In this document: one piece after another, positions 1-6,281 of the stretch
Position numbering within the stretch: position 1 is the stretch's first letter
How the letters are laid out: each line of letters begins with the position of its first letter
Assembly (NCBI RefSeq): GCF_051960575.1
Contig: NZ_JBQCEE010000384.1
Location: 1-14,814 of the forward strand
Origin: JBQCEE01 sp051960575
GTDB taxonomy: Bacteria > Actinomycetota > Actinomycetes > Mycobacteriales > Jatrophihabitantaceae
Direction of reading: 5' to 3'
DNA: 14,814 nucleotides
Notes under the pieces: generated by a model
The model's input: the letters and a program-made list of their open reading frames with translations, nothing else
Told to the model about the DNA's origin: nothing
Database searches by the model: none
Program-made: the position numbers and the translations under genes

Positions 1-270
1 CGGGCGCCCGGTCTCGCCGGCCAGGTCAGCGACGAAGGCCGGGTAGCGGCGCAGCGAATCGAGGTTGAGCCGCAGTAGCGGCGTCTCGGTGTAATGCAAC
101 TCGGTGACCGGCGCGAGCATGCCGGCCGCGGTGTGCCACGCACCTCGGTCCGGCTCGGGATCGAGCACCGTGACCTGCAGCCCGCGCTGGGCACACCGCC
201 AGGCGATCGCGACGCCGATGACGCCGCCGCCGACGACGGCGACGTCGCTGGTCGGATTTCGGTCTGCCAC
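1..270 (-). CDS. thiO: Glycine oxidase ThiO, N-terminal part (runs off the window)
   Basis: The first 90 codons of an FAD-dependent D-amino-acid-oxidase-family protein are present; the rest lies beyond position 1. ThiO oxidises glycine to the imine used to build the thiamine thiazole ring. Seen: a Rossmann dinucleotide-binding motif GGGVIG at residues 14-19 after a hydrophobic strand, an acidic residue at 37 (VLDPEP) suited to the FAD ribose, and the ThiO-like AAGMLAP stretch at 48-54. The GTG start at 270 is preceded by GAGGG (280-276) with a five-base spacer. It is divergent from thiE and sits directly behind a TPP riboswitch, so it is probably the first gene of a thiO-thiS-thiG-type operon; that continuation is inferred from other actinobacteria. 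Oddity: the ribosome site and start codon are part of the riboswitch. Confidence 0.9.
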   Translation of the reverse strand, partial: MADRNPTSDVAVVGGGVIGVAIAWRCAQRGLQVTVLDPEPDRGAWHTAAGMLAPVTELHYTETPLLRLNLDSLRRYPAFVADLAGETGRP

Positions 271-356
271 ACGCTCCCTCACGCCGGAATTACCCGGATC
301 AGGTTCGACGGTCGGCTGCTGCCCTCTCAGCCCGCCCCGCGGCGAGCTCCCGTGCT
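270..356 (-). ncRNA. TPP riboswitch (THI element) controlling thiO
   Basis: Read on the minus strand, the segment carries the conserved blocks of the thiamine-pyrophosphate aptamer in order: CACGGGAGC (354-346), GGGCTGAGAGG (about 333-323), then CGAACCTGATCCGGGTAATT and GGCGTGAGGGAG just before thiO. The family binds TPP and represses thiamine genes. CACG (354-351) can pair with CGTG (273-270) to close the P1 helix, which would place the GAGGG ribosome site next to the closing helix and the first G of the GTG start inside it. That predicts translational control by direct sequestration. I see no U-tract terminator. The predicted transcription start (about 356) lies only two bases before the aptamer, so there is almost no leader ahead of it. 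Confidence 0.95.
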
Positions 357-362
357 GCCGTC

Positions 363-372
363 ACCCTACGCT
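363..372. promoter_or_regulatory. Overlapping divergent -10 elements for thiE (+) and thiO (-)
   Basis: Plus strand: TACGCT at 367-372 followed by seven bases and the thiE GTG at 380, a leaderless arrangement. Minus strand: TAGGGT at 368-363 followed by six bases to a predicted start at A356, where the riboswitch begins. The two hexamers share base pairs 367-368. No convincing -35 is visible on either side, as is common in actinobacteria. The calls rest on hexamer match and spacing only. Confidence 0.6.
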
Positions 373-379
373 GCGGCGC

Positions 380-1027
380 GTGGATCTCGCTGCCGCCCGC
401 CTGTACCTGTGCACCGACTCGCGCTCGCGCACCGGCGACCTCGAGGAGTTCCTGGACGCGGTGCTCGCCAACGGTGTCGACGTCGTGCAGCTGCGCGAGA
501 AGGGGCTCGAGGCCCGCGACGAGCTGCGGTTGCTCGAGGTGTTCGCGGCGGTTGCCGAGCGGCACGGCGCGCTGTGGGCGGTGAACGACCGCGCCGACAT
601 CGCCCGCGCCGCCGGTGCGCCGGTGCTGCACCTCGGCCAGGACGACCTGCCCGTCCCGATGGCCCGCGCGATCGTCGGCGACGGGGTGCTCATCGGACGC
701 TCGACGCACTCGCCCGACCAGGCCGACGCCGCGCGCACGGAGGCCGGCGTCGACTACTACTGCTGCGGCCCGACCTGGACGACCCCGACCAAGCCGGGGC
801 GTCCGGCGGCGGGGTTGTCGTTGCTCGACCACGCCGCGGCGGCGCAGGACGACCGGCCGTGGTTCGCCATCGGCGGCATCGAGTCGCTCGACCGGCTCGA
901 CGAGGTGATCGCCCGCGGCGCCCGCCGGGTGGTCGTCGTCCGCGCCATCACCGAGGCCGACGACCCCGCCGCCGCCGCTCGTGCCTTCGCCACCAGGCTC
1001 CGGGAGGCCGCGGCAGGCGCAGGGTGA
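380..1027 (+). CDS. thiE: Thiamine-phosphate synthase ThiE
   Basis: ThiE is a cytosolic TIM-barrel enzyme that couples HMP-diphosphate to the thiazole phosphate to give thiamine monophosphate. The 215-residue product has the usual family length and motifs: QLREK at 37-41, VNDRAD at 68-73, GQDDLP at 86-91 (diphosphate and Mg2+ contacts), STHS at 108-111, GPTWTTPTK at 130-138 and the phosphate-binding GGI at 165-167. GTG at 380 is chosen because the protein then begins just before the first strand (ARLYLCTD) and because TACGCT lies exactly seven bases upstream, implying a leaderless mRNA. It is divergent from thiO and convergent with thiD. Unlike thiO it has no room for a riboswitch of its own, so any TPP response would have to come through the shared promoter. 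Confidence 0.95.
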   Translation: MDLAAARLYLCTDSRSRTGDLEEFLDAVLANGVDVVQLREKGLEARDELRLLEVFAAVAERHGALWAVNDRADIARAAGAPVLHLGQDDLPVPMARAIVGDGVLIGRSTHSPDQADAARTEAGVDYYCCGPTWTTPTKPGRPAAGLSLLDHAAAAQDDRPWFAIGGIESLDRLDEVIARGARRVVVVRAITEADDPAAAARAFATRLREAAAGAG

Positions 1028-1043
1028 CGGACTACGGCCCCGT

Positions 1044-1105
1044 GTGACGGATCAGCCTCACGGGAGACGTCCGAAACGCCGTCTCTGATCTTGGCGATCC
1101 GTCAC
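1044..1105. terminator. Large hairpin between convergent thiE and thiD
   Basis: GTGACGGATC (1044-1053) is perfectly complementary to GATCCGTCAC (1096-1105). The stem continues past a bulged A1054 with GCC (1055-1057) and GGC (1093-1095). An inner stem pairs GAGACG (1064-1069) with CGTCTC (1080-1085) around a ten-base loop. It lies 17 bases after the thiE stop and 22 bases before the thiD stop on the other strand, and folds on either strand. No T-tract follows, so this is a U-less bidirectional terminator candidate. Confidence 0.6.
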
Positions 1106-1126
1106 GGAACGGACCGCGGCGGCCGC

Positions 1127-1939
1127 TCAGGCGGGTTCGGGCCAGTCCTTGATGCGCCAGAAGTGACCGACCGGGCCGAGCCCCGACCCGATCGCGAACG
1201 AGTCGGCGACGGCGCCGGTGACGAAGCGCTTGCCCTCGGCCACGGCGTCCGGCAGGGACGCGCCGCAGGCCAGCGCCGCCGTCGTCGCCGAGGCGAGGGT
1301 GTCGCCCGACCCGTGCGTGTGCGCGGTCTCGTGCCGCGGCGCGCGGAACTCGGTGAACGACTCGCCGTCGAAGAGCAGGTCGACGGCGTCGCCGGACGGC
1401 AGGTGGCCGCCCTTCACCAGCACCCACTGCGGGCCGAAGTCCTTGAGCACACGCGCGGCCTGCTCCATGCCGGCGCGGTCGACCACGTCGAGCCCGATCA
1501 GCAGCCGCACCTCGTTGAGGTTCGGGGTGATGAGCGTGGCGCGGGGGAAGAGCAGCGTCTTCATCGCGTCGAGCGCCTCGGGCGTGAGCAGCGGGTCGCC
1601 GTGCTGCGAGGCGCAGACCGGGTCGACGACGAACGGCCCGACGTCGACCCGGTCGATCACCTCGGCGATCGCCTCGATGATCGGTGCGGACGCGAGCATG
1701 CCGGTCTTCGTCGCACCGACCCCGATGTCGGTGGCCACCGACTCGATCTGCGCCGCCACGATCGCGGCAGGGATCTCGTGCACGGCCGAGACACCGAGCG
1801 AGTTCTGCACGGTGACGGCCGTGAGCGCCGACATGCCGTGAACCTTGCAGGCGAGGAAGGTCTTGAGGTCGGCCTGCGCCCCGGCGCCGCCGCCCGAGTC
1901 GGAGCCGGCGATGGTGAGCGCGCGCGGGGGAGGAGCCAC
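1127..1939 (-). CDS. thiD: Hydroxymethylpyrimidine/phosphomethylpyrimidine kinase ThiD
   Basis: This ribokinase-fold enzyme phosphorylates HMP and HMP-phosphate to HMP-diphosphate, the ThiE substrate. The 270-residue product has AGSDSGGGAG at 11-20 (substrate binding), TKTGML at 77-82, DPVCAS at 106-111, TPNLNE at 138-143, VKGGH at 175-179 and the catalytic anion-hole segment HTHGSGDT at 207-214. Oddity: in that segment Asp213 stands where ThiD enzymes often have Cys (GTGC); Asp is the usual base in the wider ribokinase family. The GTG at 1939 is preferred over an ATG further upstream because the added N-terminus is unrelated and TAGGTT (1952-1947) lies seven bases before it, implying a leaderless message. 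A closely related pyridoxine/HMP kinase (PdxK type) cannot be excluded, but the thiamine neighbours favour ThiD. Confidence 0.93.
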   Translation of the reverse strand: MAPPPRALTIAGSDSGGGAGAQADLKTFLACKVHGMSALTAVTVQNSLGVSAVHEIPAAIVAAQIESVATDIGVGATKTGMLASAPIIEAIAEVIDRVDVGPFVVDPVCASQHGDPLLTPEALDAMKTLLFPRATLITPNLNEVRLLIGLDVVDRAGMEQAARVLKDFGPQWVLVKGGHLPSGDAVDLLFDGESFTEFRAPRHETAHTHGSGDTLASATTAALACGASLPDAVAEGKRFVTGAVADSFAIGSGLGPVGHFWRIKDWPEPA

Positions 1940-1946
1940 GGCGGCC

Positions 1947-1952
1947 AACCTA
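1947..1952 (-). promoter_or_regulatory. -10 element of leaderless thiD
   Basis: TAGGTT on the minus strand (1952-1947) is followed by a seven-base spacer and the GTG at 1939. There is no Shine-Dalgarno sequence between them, so the mRNA probably begins at the start codon. Confidence 0.5.
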
Positions 1953-1967
1953 CCGACGGGCCTCGGC

Positions 1968-1973
1968 GAGAAT
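1968..1973 (+). promoter_or_regulatory. -10-like element before the VOC gene
   Basis: GAGAAT lies six bases before the GTG at 1980. Its second and last positions match the -10 consensus and the rest is weak. It is divergent from the thiD promoter, about 15 bp away. It is less convincing than the other leaderless boxes in the window. Confidence 0.35.
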
Positions 1974-1979
1974 GACCGC

Positions 1980-2372
1980 GTGCCCGCCCGCCTCGACCAC
2001 GTCACCCTCAGCACCCCGGACCTGACCGCCGCGGCCGCCTTCTACGACGCTGCACTCGGCGCGCTCGGCCTCACCCGGGTCATCGAACTGGTGGACGAGG
2101 AGGAGGACGCCCCCGACGTCGAGGCGATCGCATGGGGCGTCGACGACAGCGCCGCGCTGTGGCTCGTGACCGGGCCGCCCGCGTCCGGCGTCCACCTGCG
2201 GTTCATCGCGGCGTCACGCGAGGACGTCGAGGCGTTCCACGCCGCCGGCCTCGCCGCCGGCGGCACCACCGCGTCGGCACCCCGTCGCTGGCCGATCTAC
2301 CGGCGCGGCGAGTTCAACGCCGTGCTGCGCGACCCCGACGGCAACTCCGTGGAAGCGGTTTCGCCGGAGTAG
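1980..2372 (+). CDS. VOC-superfamily (glyoxalase/bleomycin-resistance fold) protein
   Basis: A 130-residue single-domain protein with two beta-alpha-beta-beta-beta halves. The N-terminal LDHVTLSTPDLTAAAAFYDAAL block (residues about 5-26) gives a candidate metal ligand His6. VHLRF in the middle and the C-terminal DPDGNSVEAV, whose Glu is a usual metal ligand, complete the VOC pattern. The family includes glyoxalases, dioxygenases and antibiotic-binding proteins, and nothing here fixes the substrate. The GTG at 1980 puts the first strand at the N-terminus; there is no Shine-Dalgarno, in keeping with a leaderless transcript. It is divergent from thiD and ends 20 bases before pyk, which has its own promoter, so the three need not be functionally linked. 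Confidence 0.85.
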   Translation: MPARLDHVTLSTPDLTAAAAFYDAALGALGLTRVIELVDEEEDAPDVEAIAWGVDDSAALWLVTGPPASGVHLRFIAASREDVEAFHAAGLAAGGTTASAPRRWPIYRRGEFNAVLRDPDGNSVEAVSPE

Positions 2373-2380
2373 CGGACCAC

Positions 2381-2386
2381 TAGGCT
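2381..2386 (+). promoter_or_regulatory. -10 element of leaderless pyk
   Basis: TAGGCT is followed by six bases and the pyk GTG at 2393. The spacing and the lack of a ribosome site indicate transcription starting at the start codon. Confidence 0.6.
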
Positions 2387-2392
2387 GGGGAC

Positions 2393-3820
2393 GTGATCCG
2401 TCACGCCAAGATCGTCTGCACGCTGGGCCCGGCCACCGACACGCTCGAGCGCGCCCGGGCCCTCGTCGAGGCCGGCATGGACGTCGCCCGCCTCAACTTC
2501 AGCCACGGGGCGCACGCCGAGCACGGCCGCCGTTACCAGGAGGTGCGGGCCGCCGCCCAGGCCGCGGGCCGCAACGTCGCCGTCCTCGCCGACCTGCAGG
2601 GCCCGAAGATCCGCCTCGGCCGCTTCGCCGAGGGCGAGACCGTCTGGGCCACCGGCGAGCGCGTGCGCATCACCGTCGAGGACGTCGAGGGCGACCACGA
2701 CCGCGTCTCGACCACCTACAAGCAGCTGGCCGCCGACGTGCGTCCGGGCGACAAGCTGCTCGTCGACGACGGCAACGTCGCGCTCATCGCCGTCGAGGTC
2801 GAGCACGGCACCGACGTCGTCTGCGACGTCACCGAGGGCGGCCGGGTCAGCAACAACAAAGGCCTGTCGCTGCCGGGCGTCGACGTCAGCGTGCCCGCGC
2901 TGTCCGACAAGGACGCCGAGGACCTCGAGTTCGCGCTGCGGCTCGGCGTCGACTACGTCGCCCTGTCCTTCGTGCGCGCGCCCGAGGACGTCAAGCTCGT
3001 GCACCAGGTGATGGACCGCGTCGGCATCCGCGTGCCGGTCGTCGCCAAGATCGAGAAGCCCGAGGCCGTCGACCGGCTCGAGCAGATCGTGCTCGCGTTC
3101 GACGGCATCATGGTCGCCCGCGGCGACCTCGGCGTCGAGATGCCGCTCGAGAAGGTGCCCGTCGTGCAGAAGCGGGCGATCCAGATCGCGCGCGACAACG
3201 CCAAGCCGGTGATCGTCGCGACCCAGATGCTCGAGTCGATGATCACCCACTCGCGGCCGACCCGCGCCGAGGCGAGCGACGTCGCGAACGCCGTCATCGA
3301 CGGGGCCGACGCGGTGATGCTGTCCGGCGAGACGAGCGTCGGACGCTATCCGGTGCAGGCCGTCGCCACGATGAGCCGTATCGTGCGCGCGGTCGAGGAG
3401 GCCGGTACCGGCGTCGGCGGGCTGCACCACGTGCCCCGCACGTCCGGCGGCGCGATCGCGAAGGCCGCCATGGACATCGGCGACGCGCTCGGCGCCACCG
3501 CGCTGGTCGCGTTCACCCAGACCGGCGACACCGCCCGGCGCCTCTCGCGGCTGCAGCCCAGGCAGCGGCTGCTCGTGTTCACGCCGGTCGAGCAGGTGCA
3601 GCGGCAGATGGCCTTGCTCTGGGGCGTCGAGGCGCACCTGGTCTGGACGGTGCAGACCACCGACGACATGGTGCGGCAGGTCGACTCGGCGCTCGTGCAG
3701 CGCGGCGTCTGCCGCCCGGGCGACCTCGTGATCGTCGTGGCCGGCACGCCACCGGCCACGCCCGGCGCCACGAACACGATCCGGGTGCACCACATCGGCG
3801 ACGTGTTGCGCCGTGGCTGA
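2393..3820 (+). CDS. pyk: Pyruvate kinase
   Basis: This cytosolic glycolytic enzyme transfers phosphate from phosphoenolpyruvate to ADP. The 475-residue product is full length for bacterial PK. Motifs in order: RLNFSHG at 33-39, DLQGPKIRLG at 67-76, DDGNV at 125-129 in the B domain, NNKGLSLPG at 154-162, the catalytic KIEKPEA with Lys219 and the metal ligand Glu221, MVARGDLGVEM at 240-250, and SGETSVG at 311-317. The C-terminal domain from about residue 345 is the regulatory fold. The start at 2393 gives the usual MIRHAKIVCTLGPA beginning and is leaderless. The last eight bases overlap the tesB start, so the two are probably translationally coupled. A pykA-tesB1 neighbourhood is also known in mycobacteria. 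Confidence 0.97.
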   Translation: MIRHAKIVCTLGPATDTLERARALVEAGMDVARLNFSHGAHAEHGRRYQEVRAAAQAAGRNVAVLADLQGPKIRLGRFAEGETVWATGERVRITVEDVEGDHDRVSTTYKQLAADVRPGDKLLVDDGNVALIAVEVEHGTDVVCDVTEGGRVSNNKGLSLPGVDVSVPALSDKDAEDLEFALRLGVDYVALSFVRAPEDVKLVHQVMDRVGIRVPVVAKIEKPEAVDRLEQIVLAFDGIMVARGDLGVEMPLEKVPVVQKRAIQIARDNAKPVIVATQMLESMITHSRPTRAEASDVANAVIDGADAVMLSGETSVGRYPVQAVATMSRIVRAVEEAGTGVGGLHHVPRTSGGAIAKAAMDIGDALGATALVAFTQTGDTARRLSRLQPRQRLLVFTPVEQVQRQMALLWGVEAHLVWTVQTTDDMVRQVDSALVQRGVCRPGDLVIVVAGTPPATPGATNTIRVHHIGDVLRRG

Positions 3821-4748
3821 GCACTATCACGGCGGGGACGTCGGCACCGAGTACCACGACGGTGTCGGCACCCTCGCCCACGCCGACCAGATCGGCCAGA
3901 TGGCCGTCGACGACCTCGTGCGACTGCTCGACCTCGAGCAGATCGACGACGACCTGTTCCGCGGACTGCGGGCGAAGTCGAGATGGCAGCGGGTCTTCGG
4001 CGGGCAGGTCGCCGGGCAGGCGCTCGTCGCGGCCGGGCGCACGGTCGAGCCCGAGCGGCTCGTCCACTCGCTGCACGGCTACTTCATCCGCCCGGGTGAC
4101 CCGTCGCTGCCGATCGTCTACCAGGTCGACCGGGTGCGCGACGGCCGGTCGTTCTCGACCCGGCGCGTCGTCGCGACCCAGCACGCGCAGACGATCTTCA
4201 CCCTTTCGGCATCGTTCCAGTACGCGCAGGACGGCATCGAGCACCAGGCCGACATGCCGGACGTGCCGGTGCCCGAGACGCTGCCGACGATCGAGGAGCG
4301 CTACGCCGACTTCCCCGAGGCGGCGGCGTTCTACAAGGCCGGCCAGCGGCCGATCGACCTGCGCTACGTCGACGACCCGCCGTGGCAGCAGCGGCAGCAC
4401 GGCCCGCGCGTCGGGCCGAGCCGGGTGTGGATGCGCGCGAACGGACGCCTGCCCGATGCGCCGATGTTGCACGCCTGCGTGCTCACCTTCGCGAGCGACA
4501 TGACGCTGCTCGACTCGGTGCTCGCGCGGCACGGTGTCGCGCCCGGTGTCGACGACATCTCGATGGCCTCGCTCGACCACGCCGTGTGGTTCGAACGGCC
4601 GTTCCGTGCCGACGAGTGGCTGCTCTACGCGACCGACTCGCCGTCGGCGTCGGGCGGTCGCGGGCTCGCGTCCGGACGCTTCTTCACCCGCGACGGTGTG
4701 CAGGTGGCGAGCGTCGTCCAGGAGGGCATGATCCGCATCCGGTCGTGA
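3813..4748 (+). CDS. tesB: Acyl-CoA thioesterase II (TesB family)
   Basis: It hydrolyses acyl-CoA to free fatty acid and CoA in the cytosol, using a double hot-dog fold. From GTG 3813 the product has 311 residues. The three TesB catalytic positions are recognisable by similarity to E. coli TesB: Asp229 in FASDMTLLDSV, Ser253 in ASLDHAVWF (Thr in E. coli) and Gln303 in VVQEGMIR. The first-domain FGGQVAGQAL at 62-71 and HGYFIRPGD at 88-96 are typical. The start is uncertain. GTG 3813 overlaps the pyk stop (GTGGCTGA) and allows coupling, but adds a 29-residue His/Gly-rich leader not usual for the family; ATG 3900 would begin at MAVDDLVRLLDLEQ, closer to typical TesB. Neither has a clear Shine-Dalgarno. 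Confidence 0.92.
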   Translation: MAEHYHGGDVGTEYHDGVGTLAHADQIGQMAVDDLVRLLDLEQIDDDLFRGLRAKSRWQRVFGGQVAGQALVAAGRTVEPERLVHSLHGYFIRPGDPSLPIVYQVDRVRDGRSFSTRRVVATQHAQTIFTLSASFQYAQDGIEHQADMPDVPVPETLPTIEERYADFPEAAAFYKAGQRPIDLRYVDDPPWQQRQHGPRVGPSRVWMRANGRLPDAPMLHACVLTFASDMTLLDSVLARHGVAPGVDDISMASLDHAVWFERPFRADEWLLYATDSPSASGGRGLASGRFFTRDGVQVASVVQEGMIRIRS

Positions 4749-4756
4749 TCGGCCGG

Positions 4757-4762
4757 TAGCCT
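4757..4762 (+). promoter_or_regulatory. -10 element before the MFS gene
   Basis: TAGCCT lies eight bases before the GTG at 4771, in the 22-base gap after tesB. There is no Shine-Dalgarno. Transcription from G4771 or one or two bases earlier would give a leaderless or nearly leaderless mRNA. Confidence 0.45.
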
Positions 4763-4770
4763 GGACGCTC

Positions 4771-6267
4771 GTGGACGCATCAACCGCACGATCCGGCGTG
4801 GGCTTCCGGTCCGAGCGCGGGCCGGTGCTCATCGCGCTGATGCTGTCGGTGGCGCTGGTCGCCATCGACTCGACGGTGATCGCGACCGCGGTGCCGTCGG
4901 TGGTCGCGGACATCGGCGGCTTCACCTCGTTCCCGTGGCTGTTCTCGATCTACCTGCTCGCCCAGGCCGTCACCGTGCCGGTGTACGGCAAGCTCGCCGA
5001 CCTGTTCGGACGCAAGCCGGTGATGCTGTGGGGGATCGGGCTCTTCTTCCTCGGATCGGTGCTCTGCGGCGCGGCGTGGGACATGGGCGCGCTCATTGCG
5101 TTCCGCGTCGTGCAGGGGCTCGGCGCGGGTGCGGTGCAGCCGATGTCGATGACCATCGTCGGCGACCTGTACACGCTCGAGGAACGCGCGAAGGTGCAGG
5201 GCTACATCGCCAGCGTCTGGGGCGTCTCGTCGGTCGTCGGCCCGACGCTCGGCGGCGTGTTCAGCGAATACGTGAACTGGCGCTGGATCTTCTTCGTCAA
5301 CATCCCGCTCTGCATCCTCGCCGCCGCGATGATCTTCCGCCGCTTCCACGAGCGGGTCACCCGCGGCCGACCGCGCATCGACCACACCGGCGCGGTGCTG
5401 GTGACTGCCGGCCTGACCCTGCTGGTGCTCGGGCTGCTCGAGGGCGGCCAGTCCTGGGCGTGGCTGTCGGCGCCCAGCTTCCTCGTGCTCGGCCTCGGTG
5501 TCGTGCTGCTCGTCGTCTTCGGGTTCGTCGAGCGCCGCGTGCCCGACCCGGTCGTGCCGCTGCCGCTGCTGCGCGACCGGCTCATCGTCACCACCTGCCT
5601 GATCTCGGCGGGCGTCGGCGCGGTGCTCATCGGCCTCTCGTCGTACGTGCCGACCTACGTGCAGGACGCCCTCGGCACCGGACCGCTCGTCGCCGGCTTC
5701 GCCCTCGCCGCCCTGACGCTCGGGTGGCCGCTGTCGGCGTCGCAGGCCGGCAGGGTCTACCTGCGCGTCGGCTTCCGGCTCACCGCGCTGCTCGGCGCCG
5801 CCGTGGTGGTCGTCGGCACGGCGCTGCTGCTGTTGCTCGGGCGGCACTCGAGCGTCTGGCAGGTCGGCGTCTCGTGCTTCGTCATCGGCCTCGGCATGGG
5901 CTTCACCGCCGCGCCGACGCTGATCGCCGCCCAGAGCGCCGTCGGCTGGCAGCAGCGCGGCGTGGTCACCGGCGCCAACATGTTCTTCCGGTCGATGGGC
6001 AGCGCCGTCGGTGTCGCCGTGTTCGGCGCCATCGCCAACACGACGCTCGGGCATGGCACCGTCACCGGCGGCCGTGCTCCGGCGGGACCGCTCACCCACG
6101 CCGTGCACTCGGTCTTCATCGCCACCGTGGTGCTCGCCGCGGTGATGCTGGTCGTGGTGCTGTGCATGCCGAAGGTCGGCCGCCCCGAGGCAGCGGGCGG
6201 CACGACGCCGCCACCGACCCCCGCCGATCCCGCGGCGCCGGTCGAACCGGCCGCGCTGGCCGACTGA
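4771..6267 (+). CDS. MFS drug/proton antiporter, DHA2 (14-TM, EmrB/QacA-like) family
   Basis: A 498-residue integral membrane exporter. The family couples proton influx to efflux of varied, mostly hydrophobic compounds; the substrate is not readable here. Seen: first helix at about 19-41 with the DHA2 motif D1-like AIDSTVIATAVPSV (31-44), motif A GKLADLFGRKP at 73-83 between helices 2 and 3, RVVQGLGAGAVQP at 112-124, motif C SSVVGPTLGG at 153-162 and the DHA2-typical WRWIFFVNIP at 170-179. Many further hydrophobic segments follow, enough for 14 helices. The last 30 or so residues are Pro/Ala-rich and soluble. It ends only six bases from the convergent decarboxylase stop. No TetR-type repressor is adjacent. 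Confidence 0.9.
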   Translation: MDASTARSGVGFRSERGPVLIALMLSVALVAIDSTVIATAVPSVVADIGGFTSFPWLFSIYLLAQAVTVPVYGKLADLFGRKPVMLWGIGLFFLGSVLCGAAWDMGALIAFRVVQGLGAGAVQPMSMTIVGDLYTLEERAKVQGYIASVWGVSSVVGPTLGGVFSEYVNWRWIFFVNIPLCILAAAMIFRRFHERVTRGRPRIDHTGAVLVTAGLTLLVLGLLEGGQSWAWLSAPSFLVLGLGVVLLVVFGFVERRVPDPVVPLPLLRDRLIVTTCLISAGVGAVLIGLSSYVPTYVQDALGTGPLVAGFALAALTLGWPLSASQAGRVYLRVGFRLTALLGAAVVVVGTALLLLLGRHSSVWQVGVSCFVIGLGMGFTAAPTLIAAQSAVGWQQRGVVTGANMFFRSMGSAVGVAVFGAIANTTLGHGTVTGGRAPAGPLTHAVHSVFIATVVLAAVMLVVVLCMPKVGRPEAAGGTTPPPTPADPAAPVEPAALAD

Positions 6268-6281
6268 CGGCCGTCAGCCGG
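6260..6281. terminator. Palindrome spanning the two convergent stop codons
   Basis: CTGACGGCCGTCAG at 6264-6277 is a perfect 14-base palindrome. It contains the TGA of the MFS gene (6265-6267) and, on the other strand, the TGA of the decarboxylase (6276-6274). Beyond a one-base mismatch the stem can extend by GCCG/CGGC. There is no T-tract. It may act as a compact bidirectional terminator. Confidence 0.45.

Noticed and set aside
94..1047. Long plus-strand frame overlapping thiE and the thiO start
   Set aside because: It is Arg-rich with no family resemblance and crosses the riboswitch and the divergent promoter.
2297..3793. Long minus-strand frame opposite pyk (498 codons)
   Set aside because: Its translation is rich in Asp, Arg, His and Val with no domain, and is the usual mirror of G/C third-position bias. 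The plus strand is an unmistakable pyruvate kinase.
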